A DNA stretch of 32,708 bases, from positions 1 to 32,708 of the forward strand of contig CALSRA010000045.1 of NCBI GenBank assembly GCA_943788635.1, written 5' to 3'. The notes below the pieces were generated by a model, which was given only the letters and a program-made list of their open reading frames with translations, did no database searches and had not been told where the DNA came from. Of the stretch, positions 1 through 7,933 are shown piece after piece. A program made the position numbers and the translations under genes. Each line of letters starts with the position of its first letter. Positions within the stretch are counted from its first letter, which is position 1. Origin of the DNA: an uncultured Alphaproteobacteria bacterium (lineage in GTDB: Bacteria > Pseudomonadota > Alphaproteobacteria > UBA8366 > GCA-2717185).

Positions 1-21
1 GGAGAGCATCTGTGTCTCGAG

Positions 22-1152
<1,131 letters not shown>

Positions 1153-1217
1153 CTAAAAAACAACGCATCCGCAACATGCAAAGGTTCAAATGGAACTTGA
1201 CCTGGAACGTCTACGCC

Positions 1218-1245
1218 CCCTCTCCACCCCCGGGGGTGGAGAGGG
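1218..1245. repeat. 28-bp perfect palindrome, REP-like intergenic element
   Basis: The arm CCCTCTCCACCCCC (1218-1231) is followed directly by its exact reverse complement (1232-1245) with no loop. The next bases, GTTGGTGTGAGGCGGGGG-like, extend it in the style of the C/G-rich palindromic repeats found between genes in many proteobacteria. It sits just outside the IS110 element. No second copy was seen in this window, so its status as a genomic repeat is inferred. Confidence 0.6.
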
Positions 1246-1297
1246 TTGGTGTGAGGCGGGGGTTTCAACGGCGCGGCGAGACGGCCCGATGCAAACA

Positions 1298-1316
1298 AAT
1301 GCCAATGAATGCCAAT
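1298..1316 (+). repeat. Two direct copies of AATGCCAAT, 10 bp apart
   Basis: AATGCCAAT occurs at 1298-1306 and again at 1308-1316. The centre-to-centre distance of 10 bp is close to one helical turn. The pair ends 41 bp upstream of a predicted -35 box, where an activator could bind. Its role is unknown. Apart from the palindrome, this pair and the promoter, I see nothing else of note in 1200-1513. Confidence 0.4.
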
Positions 1317-1357
1317 ATTCCGACATGTTTTTCGCAAACGGTACCATGCCAGCAGAA

Positions 1358-1387
1358 TTGATTGCCCCAGTGCGCACAGGCTATAGT
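1358..1387 (+). promoter_or_regulatory. Putative sigma70 promoter for the 2-hydroxyacid dehydrogenase / hydrolase pair
   Basis: TTGATT (1358-1363) and TATAGT (1382-1387) are separated by 18 bp, giving 4/6 and 5/6 matches to the consensus boxes. Transcription would start near 1394, leaving a leader of about 120 nt. The leader contains two small CCC-TTC-GGG hairpins (around 1402-1412 and 1433-1442) before the start codon at 1514. Confidence 0.45.
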
Positions 1388-1513
1388 CCCGTGCCGACCC
1401 GACCCTTCGGGTCCCAACGTTCTCCAATTCGCCCCTTCGGGTTCACGATAACAATGGAAACTGCCGCAGCCTGATACGGCGGCGATTTTCTCCGACCAAG
1501 GACACAGATACCG

Positions 1514-2494
1514 ATGAGCTATACGATCATGATTACCGCCCCCGACTTCGACCCCAAGGGCATGGCGTTGCTGAACGAAATGGGCGCAAAGACGGTCATC
1601 GCGCCGGCATATTCAACCGAGGAAGAACTGGCGAAGCTCGCCGCCGATAACGAGGTCGACGGCATTATCGTCCGGGTCGGACAGGTCACCAAACAGGTTA
1701 TCGATGCGTCGCCGAAACTGCGGGTCCTGTCCAAGGGCGGGATCGGCGTCGACAATGTCGATGTGGACCACGCGACCGCCAAGGGCATCGTCGTGTGCAA
1801 TACGCGCTATTCAAACTCCCAGTCGGTCGCCGAACATGCGCTGGCCATGATCATCGGCGCCTACAAGGATCTGATCCGCCTTGACCAGGACACGCGCAAC
1901 GGCGGCTGGGCAAAGGCCGTCTATTCCGGCACCGAACTGGCGGGCAAGCATGTCGGGCTGATTGGTTATGGCGGCAATGGCCGCGCCCTGGCGACCATGC
2001 TGAAATCGCTGAAATGCAAGATCTCGGTCTATGACCCGTATCTTGGCCATAACGCCGATTTCACCGGCGTTACCCGCTGCGAAAGCATCGATGATTTCCT
2101 CGGCGAGGTCGATGTGCTGTCGGTTCACTGCCCGCGCACGAAGGAAAGCCTGAACATGATCGACAAGGACCAGATCGCAAAAATGAAAACCGGGTCGGTC
2201 ATCGTGAACTGCGCCCGTGGCGGTATCGTCAATGAGGATGCCTTGCTGGACGGGCTGACCAGCGGCAAGATCGCAGCCGCCGGGATCGACGTGTTCCTGA
2301 CCGAACCCCCGGCCAAGGACCACCCCTTCTTCAAGCTGGAGAACATCATCGTCAGCCCGCATGTCGCCGGCGTGACCGATGAATCCGGTGAAGTCTCGGG
2401 CGTGATGTCGGTGGAGAATGTATACAAGATTCTCGATAACAAGCCGATTGATCTGGACTGTGTTGTCAATCCGGACGCGCTGCCGAAGCGCTGA
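1514..2494 (+). CDS. D-2-hydroxyacid dehydrogenase, phosphoglycerate-dehydrogenase-like
   Basis: NAD-dependent D-isomer-specific 2-hydroxyacid dehydrogenase of 326 aa, interconverting a 2-hydroxyacid and a 2-oxoacid in the cytoplasm. The split catalytic domain flanks a Rossmann domain whose GxGxxG is G151-Y-G153-G-N-G156. The catalytic triad is complete: R235 (NCARGG), E264 (FLTEPP) and H283 (SPHVAG). It lacks the C-terminal ACT domain of regulated SerA, so it is more likely a catabolic enzyme than the serine-pathway one. An AAGGA lies about 12 bases before the ATG. The alpha/beta hydrolase gene follows after 20 bp on the same strand and is probably cotranscribed. The exact substrate cannot be told from sequence. 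Confidence 0.9.
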   Translation: MSYTIMITAPDFDPKGMALLNEMGAKTVIAPAYSTEEELAKLAADNEVDGIIVRVGQVTKQVIDASPKLRVLSKGGIGVDNVDVDHATAKGIVVCNTRYSNSQSVAEHALAMIIGAYKDLIRLDQDTRNGGWAKAVYSGTELAGKHVGLIGYGGNGRALATMLKSLKCKISVYDPYLGHNADFTGVTRCESIDDFLGEVDVLSVHCPRTKESLNMIDKDQIAKMKTGSVIVNCARGGIVNEDALLDGLTSGKIAAAGIDVFLTEPPAKDHPFFKLENIIVSPHVAGVTDESGEVSGVMSVENVYKILDNKPIDLDCVVNPDALPKR

Positions 2495-2514
2495 TTTCCG
2501 AAGGAAACATTTCT

Positions 2515-3375
2515 ATGGAAGGCATTCTCGATGCAGGGCTCGCCCCTGCCGAAATCGAACGACGGTTCGAGGAATCGGCGCAGGTTCTGACGACCCCTTG
2601 CGCCGATGGCGATCTCGTCTGGCGCGTCTGGGGCGACGGGGAGCCGCTGGTCCTACTGCATGGCGGTTACGGTTCCTGGCGGCACTGGATCAAGTCCATA
2701 CCGGTGCTGGCGAAGAGCCGGAAACTTTATGTACCAGACATGCCGGGCCTGGGAGATTCCGCCACCCTGCCCCAGCCCTATGACGCCTATTCGATTGCGC
2801 GCCCCATCGCCGAGGGGCTGGATCGAATCCTGCCCGCCCCCGGCCGGTACGACATTGCCGGGTTTTCGTTCGGCGGGCTGATTGGTGGGCATGTCGCCGA
2901 ATTACAGGGCGACCGGGTCAAACGCTATATCGCCATTGCACCCGGCGGACTGGGTATCGAACGGACCGGTGAACGCCGTCCGCTGGCCAAGATGACCCGG
3001 CATATGACTGATGATCAACGTCGCGAGGCCCATCGGCACAATCTGTCGGTCATCATGTTTGCCAATGACGCTCTGATCGATGACCTGGCGTTATATCTGC
3101 AAATGGAATCGACCCGGCGTGGCCGCACAAAAAGCCCGCCGATTGCCCAGACCGATACGCTGGCCCGCGCATTGCCGAAGGTCACAGCCGAAATCAAGGC
3201 GATCTACGGACGGCTGGACGACGCGACCGGGACCGGACTGGAAATGCGCAAGGCGCTGTTCAACCAGATCCGCCCGGGACTGGATTTCCGTATCATCGAA
3301 GACGCCGGCCATTGGGTCATGTACGAAACGCCCGACGAATTCATCGCCATCCTGCAGGATATGCTCGCGGAATAG
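2515..3375 (+). CDS. Alpha/beta hydrolase
   Basis: Protein of 286 aa with the alpha/beta hydrolase fold. The oxyanion-hole motif HGGYGSW begins at residue 49. The nucleophile elbow GFSFGG places S118 as nucleophile, D235 (YGRLDD) is the likely acid and H266 (DAGHW) the base. A mobile cap covers roughly residues 145-220. The overall pattern resembles C-C bond hydrolases of meta-cleavage pathways and related esterases, but which of these it is cannot be decided. AAGGA lies about 10 bases before the ATG. It follows the 2-hydroxyacid dehydrogenase in the same direction and ends 9 bp from the tail of the DapA-family gene on the opposite strand. Confidence 0.85.
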   Translation: MEGILDAGLAPAEIERRFEESAQVLTTPCADGDLVWRVWGDGEPLVLLHGGYGSWRHWIKSIPVLAKSRKLYVPDMPGLGDSATLPQPYDAYSIARPIAEGLDRILPAPGRYDIAGFSFGGLIGGHVAELQGDRVKRYIAIAPGGLGIERTGERRPLAKMTRHMTDDQRREAHRHNLSVIMFANDALIDDLALYLQMESTRRGRTKSPPIAQTDTLARALPKVTAEIKAIYGRLDDATGTGLEMRKALFNQIRPGLDFRIIEDAGHWVMYETPDEFIAILQDMLAE

Positions 3376-3384
3376 CCGATCAGG

Positions 3385-4320
3385 TTACTCGGCGGCAGCG
3401 GCAACCTTGTTCAGGGCAAAACCGTACTGTTTGTCGAGTTCGAGGTCCCGGATGATATCGAGCCCGGCCTGCAGCGCCGCGCCCTGTAAGCCGGTCAACG
3501 GCCGCCGCAAGGCGCCGGCCGGCAATCCGACGGCACGCATCAGCGATTTGACTGGCACCGGGTTGATGGCCGAGTAGCAGAAATGCAGCATCGGCAGCAT
3601 GCGCAGATACATATCCTGGAAGTTCTGCGCATCGCCCGCTTCGGTCCAGGGCTTGGAAATCACGGCCATTTCCGCCGGGATGATATTGCCCGACATATTG
3701 GCGGTGCCATGCCCGCCGAGTGTCATCGTCGGCACGACAAGGCCGAGATTTGGCGAGTCGCAGCACATCAGCGACATGTCCGGCCGCCCGGCGGCAAGCT
3801 TGCCCGCCTGCCCGACCCGGGCTGTGGATTCCTTGTTGACGACGATGTTCGGGTGCTGCGCCAGCCGCAGGATCGCATCGGCCGACAGATCGGTCGAAAC
3901 CCGAGGCGGGTTGTTGTAAATGCCTATGGGCATCGGGCTGGCATCGGCGACGTCCATGAAGAAGCGCTCGATATCAGCTTCCGGCGCACAGATATAGGCG
4001 GGGGCGGCGATGATCGCACCATCCGCCCCGGCAGCCGCCGCATGGCGGACATAGTCAATGGTCGTGTCGGTATTGTTGCCGGTGCAGCCATACCAGAACG
4101 ACATGCCGCCGGTTCGGTATTTGAGCGTTTCCTCAACGATCCGCTTGCGCTCCTCGGCGCTAAGCATCGAGACCTCTCCGGTCGAGCCCATGATCAGCAC
4201 AGCGCCAGTGCCATGCCGCTGCTGCATATCCAGCAAAGTGCGGAAGCCGCCGAAATCGACCGTACCGTCCTGATTGAACGGGGTGATCATGGCGACAAAG
4301 GATCCGGTTGGCTTGTCCAT
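3385..4320 (-). CDS. DapA/NAL-family lyase (dihydrodipicolinate synthase-like aldolase)
   Basis: TIM-barrel class I aldolase family protein of 311 aa. The family signature is G45-S-T-G-E49, the catalytic tyrosine is Y135 (IYNNPP), and the Schiff-base lysine is K163 (VVNKEST). The family includes DapA, N-acetylneuraminate lyase, sugar-acid dehydratases and aldolases releasing pyruvate, so a catabolic aldolase or dehydratase role is more likely here than lysine synthesis. The start at 4320 is supported by AGGAG 8 bases upstream. The frame continues upstream to 4416 but without a comparable site. The gene diverges from the GAF gene across a 157-bp region with a promoter and a perfect palindrome. 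Its tail faces the hydrolase gene with a 9-bp gap. Confidence 0.88.
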   Translation of the reverse strand: MDKPTGSFVAMITPFNQDGTVDFGGFRTLLDMQQRHGTGAVLIMGSTGEVSMLSAEERKRIVEETLKYRTGGMSFWYGCTGNNTDTTIDYVRHAAAAGADGAIIAAPAYICAPEADIERFFMDVADASPMPIGIYNNPPRVSTDLSADAILRLAQHPNIVVNKESTARVGQAGKLAAGRPDMSLMCCDSPNLGLVVPTMTLGGHGTANMSGNIIPAEMAVISKPWTEAGDAQNFQDMYLRMLPMLHFCYSAINPVPVKSLMRAVGLPAGALRRPLTGLQGAALQAGLDIIRDLELDKQYGFALNKVAAAAE

Positions 4321-4403
4321 GAAAGGCTCTCCTGTGTGTCTCTGCCACATCCCTACGCCTGAAACCGCATCGGGATATTTCCCCCGAGATGGCGTAATCA
4401 GAG

Positions 4404-4424
4404 TGTAATTATGCACGAATTACA
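4404..4424. promoter_or_regulatory. Perfect 7-7-7 inverted repeat, candidate operator
   Basis: TGTAATT (4404-4410) and AATTACA (4418-4424) are exact reverse complements around a 7-base spacer. The site overlaps the -10 box predicted for the DapA-family gene and lies about 54 bp before the GAF gene, so a dimeric regulator bound here could control both. The regulator is not identifiable in the window. Confidence 0.55.
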
Positions 4425-4436
4425 GCAGAATGCCAC
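4408..4436 (-). promoter_or_regulatory. Putative promoter of the DapA-family gene
   Basis: On the minus strand, GTGGCA (4436-4431) and CATAAT (4413-4408) are 17 bp apart. TG immediately before CATAAT resembles an extended -10. The -10 lies inside the inverted repeat, as expected for repression by occlusion. The leader to the start codon at 4320 would be about 80 nt. Confidence 0.45.
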
Positions 4437-4477
4437 GGGTCTTGCCGGAACGCCGTCCTGGGAGGCATGCTGGGTGT

Positions 4478-4972
4478 ATGAGCAATCGTTCACAGACCGA
4501 TCCGCTGCCCAACCTGCATGCAGTCGCCACGTCAGATACAGCCGACACCGCCCGGTTCTTCGAGATACTGCGCGAAGCGCTGGATGCAACGCTCGGGCAT
4601 ACGTTGCTGACCGCCATGCGATACCATCGTGATTCAGGGGATACGGAGCGTTTCTATTCCAGCAATCCGGATGCCTATCCGGTTGGCGGCCGCAAGCACC
4701 CGACGCCGGGGTTCTGGATGCAGCGGCTGTTCGTCGAAGGCAGGCCCTATATCGGTTATCACGCGGACGATATTCGTGAGGTTTTCGCCGACCACGAACT
4801 GATCATTTCGCTTGGATGCGAATCAATCCTGAACCTGCCGGTCCGACATCATGACCATGTAATTGGCACGATCAATATTCTGCATGAAGCAGGCTGGTAC
4901 AGCGAGGGTGATGTGCCATTGGGCGAAACCTTCGCCGCGCTCGCTTTGCCCGCGTTTTTGAACCTGCCCTAA
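4478..4972 (+). CDS. Stand-alone GAF domain protein
   Basis: Small cytoplasmic protein of 164 aa made almost entirely of one GAF fold (about residues 24-162), with the late-GAF motif CESILNLPV (114-122) and IGTINILHEAGW (129-140). There is no attached output domain. It has a single cysteine, C114, so it does not match the multi-cysteine free methionine-R-sulfoxide reductase form of GAF. Possible roles are a ligand sensor or a small-molecule enzyme for the neighbouring pathway; neither is shown. I chose ATG 4478, preceded by GGAGG, over an upstream ATG at 4430 with no ribosome site. Its stop codon overlaps the tail of the opposing dehydrogenase gene by 4 bases. Confidence 0.75.
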   Translation: MSNRSQTDPLPNLHAVATSDTADTARFFEILREALDATLGHTLLTAMRYHRDSGDTERFYSSNPDAYPVGGRKHPTPGFWMQRLFVEGRPYIGYHADDIREVFADHELIISLGCESILNLPVRHHDHVIGTINILHEAGWYSEGDVPLGETFAALALPAFLNLP

Positions 4973-5973
4973 GTATCCTCGCCACCAGCACCATAGAAGC
5001 ACACGTTCTGCAGCGGCTCGCCACGCGCCAGCGCATCAAGATTGGCCGCGATACCGTCCCAGCGCCGGATCCGGGTTTCCTCGGTTCTGGCACTGTTATG
5101 CGGCGTCATCAAAACATTATCGAGTTCATGGAAGGGAAACCGTGACGGCGCCGGGTCCGGTTCCGTCCTTGTCGGATACTGGTACCAGACATCGATGACC
5201 GCGCCCCGAATGCGCTGCGCCTTCAGCGCATCGAAAAGCGCTTCCTCCACGACAATCGGTCCGCGACCGACATTCATGAAAATCGCTTCAGGCTTCATCT
5301 TCTCAAAGCAGGCAGCATCAAACAGCCCTGTGGTCGCATCGGATAACGGCAATGCCATCAGCACGACATCGCTTTCCTGCAGCAACCTGTCCATATCGGA
5401 CATATCGCCAAACCAGGCCAGCGGCGCGGTTTCAACCGGGGCCGAACGCGAAATACCAACAACCCGCATCCCGAAGGCGTCCGCGCGTTTCGCCACTTCC
5501 CGGCCGATCAATCCGTATCCGATGATACCAAGCGTCTTGCCGTAAAGTTCACCATGAACCGGGCCGACACCGGGCATGAGCCCGTTCCAGTTGTCACGGC
5601 GGAACTGACGGTCATCGGCGCTGAACCCGATTTGCCGTTCAATCATCGTTCCCATGATGTATTCGGCCATCGCGATTTCATGCGCCCGCGAATTACAGAC
5701 CGCACATGACGTGGGCAGCGTCGATGGATCGAGCCATTCGAAGCCGGTAAAGGGAATGTTATAGAGGCGCAGCTTTGGCACCGCTGGCCAGTCGCCCTTT
5801 ACCGGTCCCGCGGCAATGGCGTCGGCCGTGACAATCAGTTCCGCAAATTGTTCGAATGGTTCATCCCGTGCCCAGGTCTGGATATCCCAGTCCGTTGTCA
5901 AATGTTCTTGCAGCCACTGTTTCCAAGGATGCCCCATATCCCCCGCCAGAAGAACGGTCAGTTGGTCACTCAT
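4969..5973 (-). CDS. 2-hydroxyacid dehydrogenase family protein, Tyr variant at the catalytic Glu
   Basis: Protein of 334 aa with the D-2-hydroxyacid dehydrogenase architecture. The Rossmann motif is G152-Y-G154-L-I-G157, with the substrate arginine R237 (NVGRGP) and catalytic histidine H292 (TPHNSA). The position that holds the catalytic Glu in phosphoglycerate dehydrogenase (DVFxTEP) reads DVWYQYP, so Y266 replaces Glu. That replacement may define a subfamily with a different proton relay or substrate. It is the last gene of the five-gene minus-strand operon, beginning 25 bp after the TauD-type gene stops. ATG 5973 is preferred because the family N-terminus starts there. The open frame extends to 6063 inside the upstream gene. 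Confidence 0.85.
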   Translation of the reverse strand: MSDQLTVLLAGDMGHPWKQWLQEHLTTDWDIQTWARDEPFEQFAELIVTADAIAAGPVKGDWPAVPKLRLYNIPFTGFEWLDPSTLPTSCAVCNSRAHEIAMAEYIMGTMIERQIGFSADDRQFRRDNWNGLMPGVGPVHGELYGKTLGIIGYGLIGREVAKRADAFGMRVVGISRSAPVETAPLAWFGDMSDMDRLLQESDVVLMALPLSDATTGLFDAACFEKMKPEAIFMNVGRGPIVVEEALFDALKAQRIRGAVIDVWYQYPTRTEPDPAPSRFPFHELDNVLMTPHNSARTEETRIRRWDGIAANLDALARGEPLQNVCFYGAGGEDT

Positions 5974-5998
5974 ATGCTCTGCTGTTTCCCTTGATCTT

Positions 5999-6835
5999 TC
6001 AGTGCGGTCGGTCGCCGGCAACCTGAACACGATGCATTTCACGCCGGTGCGGGCCACAGTCATTAATCGCCAAATGCTTCACACACCGATTGTCCCAGAT
6101 CACGGTACTGCCCGGCCGCCAGCCGACACGGCAGGTGAATTCAGGGCGGACCGCATGCCGGAACAGATAGTTCAGCAATGGCGCGCTCTCCTCCTCCGTC
6201 ATCCCCTTGAAATAACGGGTATAGGAGATATTGACGAATAATGCCTTCTTGCCTGTTTCCGGATGCGTACGAATGACGGGATGTTCGGCGGAACCAGGCG
6301 TCCAGTCAGCATCTTCGCGCACGCGGTTGGCACGGCTGCCGTTGACGCCCGATTGTGGCCCGGCAACGCGGGTATCGTTGTGCACCGCAACCATCCCGTC
6401 CAGCATTTCCTTCATCCCATCGGACAATGCTTCATAGGCGCGATACTGACTGGCGAACAGGGTGTCCCCGCCCGCCCGTGGCGTCTCGATACAGTGCAGG
6501 ACCCCGGCGAGCGGGGGTGCCTCTATACTGGTCGTGTCGGAATGCCATTCAGCGCCAACGATGGCCTGATCTGCTGGTTCCCGCTTGATGTGGATGACTT
6601 CGGGGTTGGGGCCGTCATTCTGTAAAAAGGGATGCACCAGTAGCGGCCCGAATTGCCGCCCCAGCGTCATCAACTGATCGTCGTTCAGCGGCTGGTCGCG
6701 GAAAACAATGATCAGATGATCGAGAAACGCCTGCTGCACGGCATCGAAATCGGCATTGCCCATGGGCTTGGTGATATCGACGCCAAAGACCTCCGCCCCG
6801 ATCTGCGGGGTTAACGGACGTACTTCAATACTCAT
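5999..6835 (-). CDS. TauD/TfdA-family Fe(II)/2-oxoglutarate dioxygenase
   Basis: Protein of 278 aa that should oxidise an organic substrate using O2 and 2-oxoglutarate. The metal triad is H98-x-D100 (WHSD) and H254 (KHLAIND). T125 and R265 match the 2-oxoglutarate ligands of TauD, and R269 matches the TauD arginine that holds the substrate anion. The numbering is offset by exactly one from E. coli TauD at all of these. Conservation of R269 suggests an anionic substrate (sulfonate, carboxylate or aryloxyacetate), but taurine itself is not implied. GAGGG precedes the ATG by about 7 bases. It starts 26 bp after the PRISE-type gene ends, within the five-gene operon. Confidence 0.9.
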   Translation of the reverse strand: MSIEVRPLTPQIGAEVFGVDITKPMGNADFDAVQQAFLDHLIIVFRDQPLNDDQLMTLGRQFGPLLVHPFLQNDGPNPEVIHIKREPADQAIVGAEWHSDTTSIEAPPLAGVLHCIETPRAGGDTLFASQYRAYEALSDGMKEMLDGMVAVHNDTRVAGPQSGVNGSRANRVREDADWTPGSAEHPVIRTHPETGKKALFVNISYTRYFKGMTEEESAPLLNYLFRHAVRPEFTCRVGWRPGSTVIWDNRCVKHLAINDCGPHRREMHRVQVAGDRPH

Positions 6836-6861
6836 AACATTCCCTCTTGTTAGCGCTAAAC

Positions 6862-7920
6862 CTAAGGCAAGGCACGGGCTTCCTGAAACCGCCTGAACAG
6901 ATCGAGAAAGTTTTCTTCGGTATCGATCGTTTCCCGAAAACCGTATTTCCTAGTCTTGTTCATCGAAGACATGAAATCCCAATGCGGTGTGAACAGGAAA
7001 TCCCCATAGGCCCACAACGCGACATCCTCGTAAGGTGTCTTTCGAAGCCCCTCGCGTGCGACGATCTGTTCCCATACCGGCGCCTTGTCCGCCATCGCCA
7101 GAACCAGATTTGTCGTGCGAACCGGTCCCAATTCCATATCAAAATATTTTGCAAAAACCGGCCATAGATTGGACCAGCGGAAGAAGTCTCCATTGAGCAT
7201 ATTAAAAGGCTCATTCGCGCAGGCAGGATCGGTCGCCATCCATGTCACAGCTTTGGCCAGCAAGGTCGCATCCGTACACTGGAACAGCGCGTTATAGTTT
7301 TCCGGCGTGCCCGGAAAGCATAGCGGCAGCCCCAACTCCTTCGAAATCGCGGCATAGACACCGATGACCATCACCATGTTACGCGGCATACCCGTCGCAT
7401 AGTCGAGAATGCCGTGAGGCCGGCTGGCGGTATAGCTCCAACTGGCCGACTTCACACGGTCGATCAGATAGTCTTCCTGAACGTAGTAGAAATTATTGAC
7501 CAGAACGCGAGGGTCGTCCTCCTTTGATGGCGTTTTGAAAGGACCCAGATTCGACCCATACCACTTGGTCCCTTCGACCAGATGTACATGCTCCAACGGG
7601 TTCCCGCCCGCTTCAGTCGCCTCAACCACGTTGCGCAGCATTGCGGCATTTTCATCAATGGGTTCCAGGCCCTTGGAATCATGATTGTAGCGACCGCAGT
7701 AAAACAGGTGCGTCACGCCGCTGACATCGGCCAGCGCCTTGTCACATGATGGCCGGTCCATCAGGTCAGCATGAACGTAATGCACGCCCTGCCGCGGCAG
7801 TTCGGGCGCCTTGCGAGTCAGGGCAACGACTTCCCAATCTTCCAAACCGGCAAGGTGGTCCGCGAGCCGGCCACCGACGATGCCGGTGCCGCCCGGGATC
7901 AGAGCCTTGTAACGCGCCAT
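6862..7920 (-). CDS. SDR-family PRISE-type enone reductase (progesterone 5-beta-reductase/iridoid synthase-like)
   Basis: Protein of 352 aa with an N-terminal NAD(P) motif GGTGIVGG (10-17). It carries the hallmarks of the PRISE group rather than a standard epimerase: EGTKWYG with K119 aligned to the plant RKHY lysine, and NFYYVQED with Y146 aligned to the catalytic tyrosine. Later blocks (YAAISKELGLPLCFPG, NEPFNMLNGD, RWSNLWPVFA) also match. Such enzymes reduce C=C bonds conjugated to a carbonyl using NADPH. I chose ATG 7920 with AGGGAG 9 bases upstream, over an in-frame TTG at 7926 that sits too close to that site. It begins 13 bp after the MmgE/PrpD stop codon. Confidence 0.85.
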   Translation of the reverse strand: MARYKALIPGGTGIVGGRLADHLAGLEDWEVVALTRKAPELPRQGVHYVHADLMDRPSCDKALADVSGVTHLFYCGRYNHDSKGLEPIDENAAMLRNVVEATEAGGNPLEHVHLVEGTKWYGSNLGPFKTPSKEDDPRVLVNNFYYVQEDYLIDRVKSASWSYTASRPHGILDYATGMPRNMVMVIGVYAAISKELGLPLCFPGTPENYNALFQCTDATLLAKAVTWMATDPACANEPFNMLNGDFFRWSNLWPVFAKYFDMELGPVRTTNLVLAMADKAPVWEQIVAREGLRKTPYEDVALWAYGDFLFTPHWDFMSSMNKTRKYGFRETIDTEENFLDLFRRFQEARALP

Positions 7921-7933
7921 ACTCAAATGCTCC

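Noticed and set aside
1401..1443. Two small CCC-TTC-GGG hairpins as a terminator
   Set aside because: Stems of about 4-5 bp without a T-run are too weak to call. They lie between a predicted promoter and its gene.
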